From Thermoplasmatales archaeon (GTDB lineage: Archaea > Thermoplasmatota > E2 > DHVEG-1): a stretch of 24,171 nt of DNA. The number at the start of each line of letters is the position of its first letter. Within the stretch, counting starts at the first letter, position 1. The position numbers and the translations under genes were made by a program. Where the stretch lies: the NCBI GenBank assembly GCA_023128855.1, contig JAGMDE010000012.1, forward strand, positions 1 to 24,171. The letters run 5' to 3'. This document shows, piece by piece, positions 21,816-24,171 of this stretch. The notes under the pieces are model-generated. The model had not been told where the DNA came from, ran no database searches, and saw only the letters and a program-made list of their open reading frames with translations.

Positions 21816-21840
21816 AACTACCTTACAGTACGTTATGCTA
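21810..21840. promoter_or_regulatory. Inverted repeat spanning the start codon of the surface-protein gene
   Basis: TAGCATAAC (21810-21818) and GTTATGCTA (21832-21840) are perfect 9-bp inverted arms with a 13-bp spacer; inner bases TAC/GTA extend the stem past one bulged base. In the mRNA the first AUG (21815) would be paired. A TATA-like TTTAAATA (21893-21886) predicts transcription start near 21863, so the hairpin would be in the 5' leader. Confidence 0.5.
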
Positions 21841-21899
21841 GTTTTTGGCGCATCCGCAATTACAATAAAAAAATCAATATTACTATATTTAAAATTTTC

Positions 21900-22409
21900 T
21901 TATCGATTTTTTGCATAACCAATTGGCATTATCAAAACAGGCTCAAGATTTTCTGGTAGGTTAAGTAAATCCTTTAAAAAATCAAATTCAGCTGGAGTAT
22001 ATGTTAATGTTGCAAGTCCCTCATATTCTGCAGCTAGAATTACATATGAAATCGAGATCCAAGTTGATTCTAACCAGGACGGTTTATCAGTTTCTCCAGC
22101 TACAATTACTAGATGAGGTGCATCTACAAGAAAATCTTTTTTTAGAGAAATTTTTCTGCCTTTCATAAATTTTTTTAAAACCTTAGGAGAATTATCAAAA
22201 AAATTTTTATCAATCAATTCACAATAATTCTTTATTTTTTTCTTTAAGTCAGGTTCGTCAATTACAATGTAAACAAATGGTTTCTGATTTGCACCTGATG
22301 GTGAAAATTGTCCTGCTTGCAATATTGAATCAAGTTTTTCCTTAGGAATTTTTTTTGTAATATACTCCCTCGTACTTCTCCTGTTTTTCATCAATTTATA
22401 TAAGTCCAT
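21900..22409 (-). CDS. Nitroreductase-family FMN protein
   Basis: A 169-residue flavoprotein of the nitroreductase superfamily, which uses FMN and NAD(P)H to reduce nitro compounds, quinones or other acceptors. The N-terminus has MKNRRSTREYITKKIPKEKL, with the Arg-Arg-Ser phosphate-binding signature; SPSGANQKPFVYIV (about 36-49) is the FMN-contact loop. The C-terminal LEPVLIMPIGYAKNR matches the usual PxGYP-type end, with GYA here in place of GYP. It is short, as in the minimal subgroup, and probably acts as a dimer. It starts 17 bp after the ileS stop on the same strand and may be co-transcribed. The physiological substrate cannot be told. Confidence 0.9.
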   Translation of the reverse strand: MDLYKLMKNRRSTREYITKKIPKEKLDSILQAGQFSPSGANQKPFVYIVIDEPDLKKKIKNYCELIDKNFFDNSPKVLKKFMKGRKISLKKDFLVDAPHLVIVAGETDKPSWLESTWISISYVILAAEYEGLATLTYTPAEFDFLKDLLNLPENLEPVLIMPIGYAKNR

Positions 22410-22426
22410 ATGCCTTCAAAATGAGA

Positions 22427-24171
22427 TTATTTACTTATTCCAATCTCTGCTTCAAATTCATCTATCTTCCATTTTTTTACTAATTTTCCACCAGGTTTAT
22501 CTGAAAAAACAATCTTTTTAGATCTAGTCTCACCCTGAATATAATCTTTCCATTTTTGTAAGGCAGTTTCTTTATCCTTACCAACTTTAATTTCAGTAGA
22601 AATTCTATCTTCTACATCTAGATCGAGTTCTTTTCTCATGGATTGAATTCTTCTTACTATTTCTCTTGCAAATCCTTCTGCTTCAAGCTCTGGTGTAAGA
22701 CGTGTGTCAATTAGTAATGTTATTTGTTCTGTTTCAGTTCTTGCAACATGTTCTTTTTCTGTTTCAACAACTTGGAAATCATCTTTTGATAAGTTTATTT
22801 TTTTGCCATCTAGTTCAATTGTGATTTTTTTGTTTTTGTTGATTTCTTCATATAACTTGTCTTTATTCATTTGTTCTATTTTATCTAAAACAACTTTTGC
22901 TTTTTCATGGAAACGTGGTCCAATGGTTGAATGATTTGGTTTTAAAGATTTTATCATAAACTTTGATGTGTCTCCCTCAAAAGAAATCTTTTTGACATTG
23001 ATTTCTTCGTTTAATAGATCTAACAGACTTTTAATTGAATCTTCAGTTTTCTTATCACAAACTAATGTTGCACTACTTAGAGGATATCTTACCTTGATTC
23101 CAATCTTTGATCTTAGCGCCCTTCCAACTTCTACTAATTCTCTAATTTGTTCCATTCCCGCTTCTAGTTTTTTATCAACCTGTTTTTCATCAGGTTTTAT
23201 ATAGTCACACAAATGAACACTTTCAGGCATATCATCTGTTTTTAAATTTTGATACATTTCTTCAGTAATAAATGGAATAAACGGAGCGGAAAGTTTTGTA
23301 ATTCCTAAACAAACATCATACATTGTTGAATAACCTGCAAGTTTATCATCGGTTTTTTCTTCAACCCAAAGACGTTTTCTAGATCGGCGTAAATACCAAT
23401 TACTAAAGTCCTCAATTACAAAAGCCTCAATTGTTCTCGCAGCTTTGTGGATTTCAAAAGTTTTTAAATATTTTTTAACTTCAGAAGCGGTTTTGTTAAA
23501 TCTACTAATTATCCATTTATCCAGAGGCTGTCTTTTTTCAACAGGGATTGTATCTTTTTTAGGATCAAATTTATCTAAAGCAGCATATGTTGTAAAGAAG
23601 TTGTATGAATTCCAAAATGTTAAAATGAATTTACCTAAGGTATCTTTTACAGCTTGCTCATAAAACTGTGTTGATATCCAAGGAGCGTTTGCGGATAATA
23701 GGTACCAACGCATTGCGTCAGCTCCTGCAGTATCAAGAACAATATCCGGTTCAACATAATTTTTCTTGCTTTTGCTCATTTTTTGATTGTCTTTGTCAAG
23801 GACAAGACCAAGTGTTAAACAATTATTATAGGATTGTTTATCAAAAAGAAATGTTGAAATTGCATGAAGTGAATAGAACCAACCGCGAGTCTGATCAAGA
23901 GCTTCACTGATAAATTCAACTGGAAAGTTATCCTTGAATTTTTCTTTGTTTTCAAAAGGATAATGCCACTGTGCAAAAAATGCAGAACCTGAATCATACC
24001 AACAGTCAATTACTTCTTCTTCACGTTTCATTTGAGATTTACATTTTGGACATTTAACAACAAGTTCGTCAACTAAGGGTCTGTGCAAGTCATAATCATC
24101 TGGGAATGATTCACTCAATTCTCTAAGTTCTTTAATGCTACCGACACATATTTCGTTTTTACATTTTTTAT
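22427..24171 (-). CDS. ileS: Isoleucyl-tRNA synthetase, C-terminal part (runs off window)
   Basis: The frame is open to the window edge, so the N-terminal half with the HIGH motif is missing. It charges tRNA-Ile with isoleucine. Visible features in order are a zinc-knuckle-like CPKC preceding MKREEEVIDCWYDSGSAFFA; FISEALDQTRGWFYSLH; the KMSKS loop in DNQKMSKSKKNY; the anticodon-binding domain with FSNWYLRRSRKRLW; and a C-terminal domain with EGFAREIVRRIQSMRKEL, DLDVEDR, typical of archaeal/eukaryotic-type IleRS. An internal TTG at 24118 is not the start, because upstream codons continue the conserved sequence (GSIKELRELSESF). Confidence 0.96.
   Translation of the reverse strand, partial: KKCKNEICVGSIKELRELSESFPDDYDLHRPLVDELVVKCPKCKSQMKREEEVIDCWYDSGSAFFAQWHYPFENKEKFKDNFPVEFISEALDQTRGWFYSLHAISTFLFDKQSYNNCLTLGLVLDKDNQKMSKSKKNYVEPDIVLDTAGADAMRWYLLSANAPWISTQFYEQAVKDTLGKFILTFWNSYNFFTTYAALDKFDPKKDTIPVEKRQPLDKWIISRFNKTASEVKKYLKTFEIHKAARTIEAFVIEDFSNWYLRRSRKRLWVEEKTDDKLAGYSTMYDVCLGITKLSAPFIPFITEEMYQNLKTDDMPESVHLCDYIKPDEKQVDKKLEAGMEQIRELVEVGRALRSKIGIKVRYPLSSATLVCDKKTEDSIKSLLDLLNEEINVKKISFEGDTSKFMIKSLKPNHSTIGPRFHEKAKVVLDKIEQMNKDKLYEEINKNKKITIELDGKKINLSKDDFQVVETEKEHVARTETEQITLLIDTRLTPELEAEGFAREIVRRIQSMRKELDLDVEDRISTEIKVGKDKETALQKWKDYIQGETRSKKIVFSDKPGGKLVKKWKIDEFEAEIGISK

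Noticed and set aside
1..24171. CRISPR arrays, insertion-sequence transposases, restriction or other defence genes
   Set aside because: No regularly spaced repeats, DDE transposase, Cas or restriction-modification motifs were seen; the only mobility gene is the tyrosine recombinase.

Overview
The window is AT-rich DNA from an archaeon, most likely a euryarchaeon. The evidence is DNA topoisomerase VI (both subunits), separate Kae1 and Bud32 of the KEOPS complex, the archaeal form of phosphopantetheine adenylyltransferase, a PGF-CTERM surface-protein tail, and TATA boxes about 27 bp upstream of leaderless start codons. Several secreted proteins carry PKD, beta-helix, beta-propeller or calcium-binding repeats. 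Placement below phylum is uncertain; low GC and many PKD/beta-helix surface proteins would fit a Thermoplasmatota-like lineage, but this is only a guess. Translation starts are mixed: leaderless ATG genes stand beside genes with a strong GGAGG Shine-Dalgarno and a TTG or GTG start.

Layout. 1-673 (-): N-terminal part of a secreted beta-propeller protein. 681-1069: no intact gene. 1070-4051 (-): TrmO-type tRNA methyltransferase, CoA-binding protein, metallo-beta-lactamase-fold hydrolase, thioredoxin, a short Lrp-type helix-turn-helix protein and a duplicated small membrane protein. 4238-4693 (+): CoaD. 4762-9576: a candidate corrinoid or metal uptake island with a His-rich membrane protein, a membrane-anchored DUF4430 protein, an ECF S-component-like protein, an ArsR regulator (-), and a large secreted protein with a transcobalamin-like domain plan. 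9660-11907: a 41-residue ORF, a PGF-CTERM beta-helix protein, a DUF192 protein and a two-PKD lipoprotein. 12114-15147 (+): top6B-top6A. 15139-17860: a possible mobile element with a tyrosine recombinase and a beta-helix lipoprotein between 20-bp inverted repeats. 17863-20774 (-): membrane protein, RdgB, Bud32, Kae1 and a coiled-coil protein. 20814-21815 (-): a surface protein with calcium-binding repeats. 21900-24171 (-): nitroreductase and the C-terminal part of IleRS.

Two systems stand out. First, in 4762-9576 the transcobalamin-type C-terminal domain (DUF4430) appears three times in three settings: on a membrane anchor, behind an alpha/alpha toroid in a secreted protein, and, by my reading, fused to an ArsR DNA-binding domain. 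A perfect 9-bp inverted repeat next to arsR recurs in weaker form before the membrane-anchored DUF4430 gene, at the same distance from the putative TATA box. This suggests a capture, uptake and sensing circuit in which sensor and receptors share a ligand-binding fold. Second, the recombinase region just after top6A is bounded by near-identical inverted repeats, with the same 14-bp AT sequence directly outside both, as if an element had inserted between two convergent genes.

The KEOPS genes make t6A in tRNA, and TrmO methylates t6A, so two steps of one tRNA modification pathway lie within 20 kb, though not in one operon.
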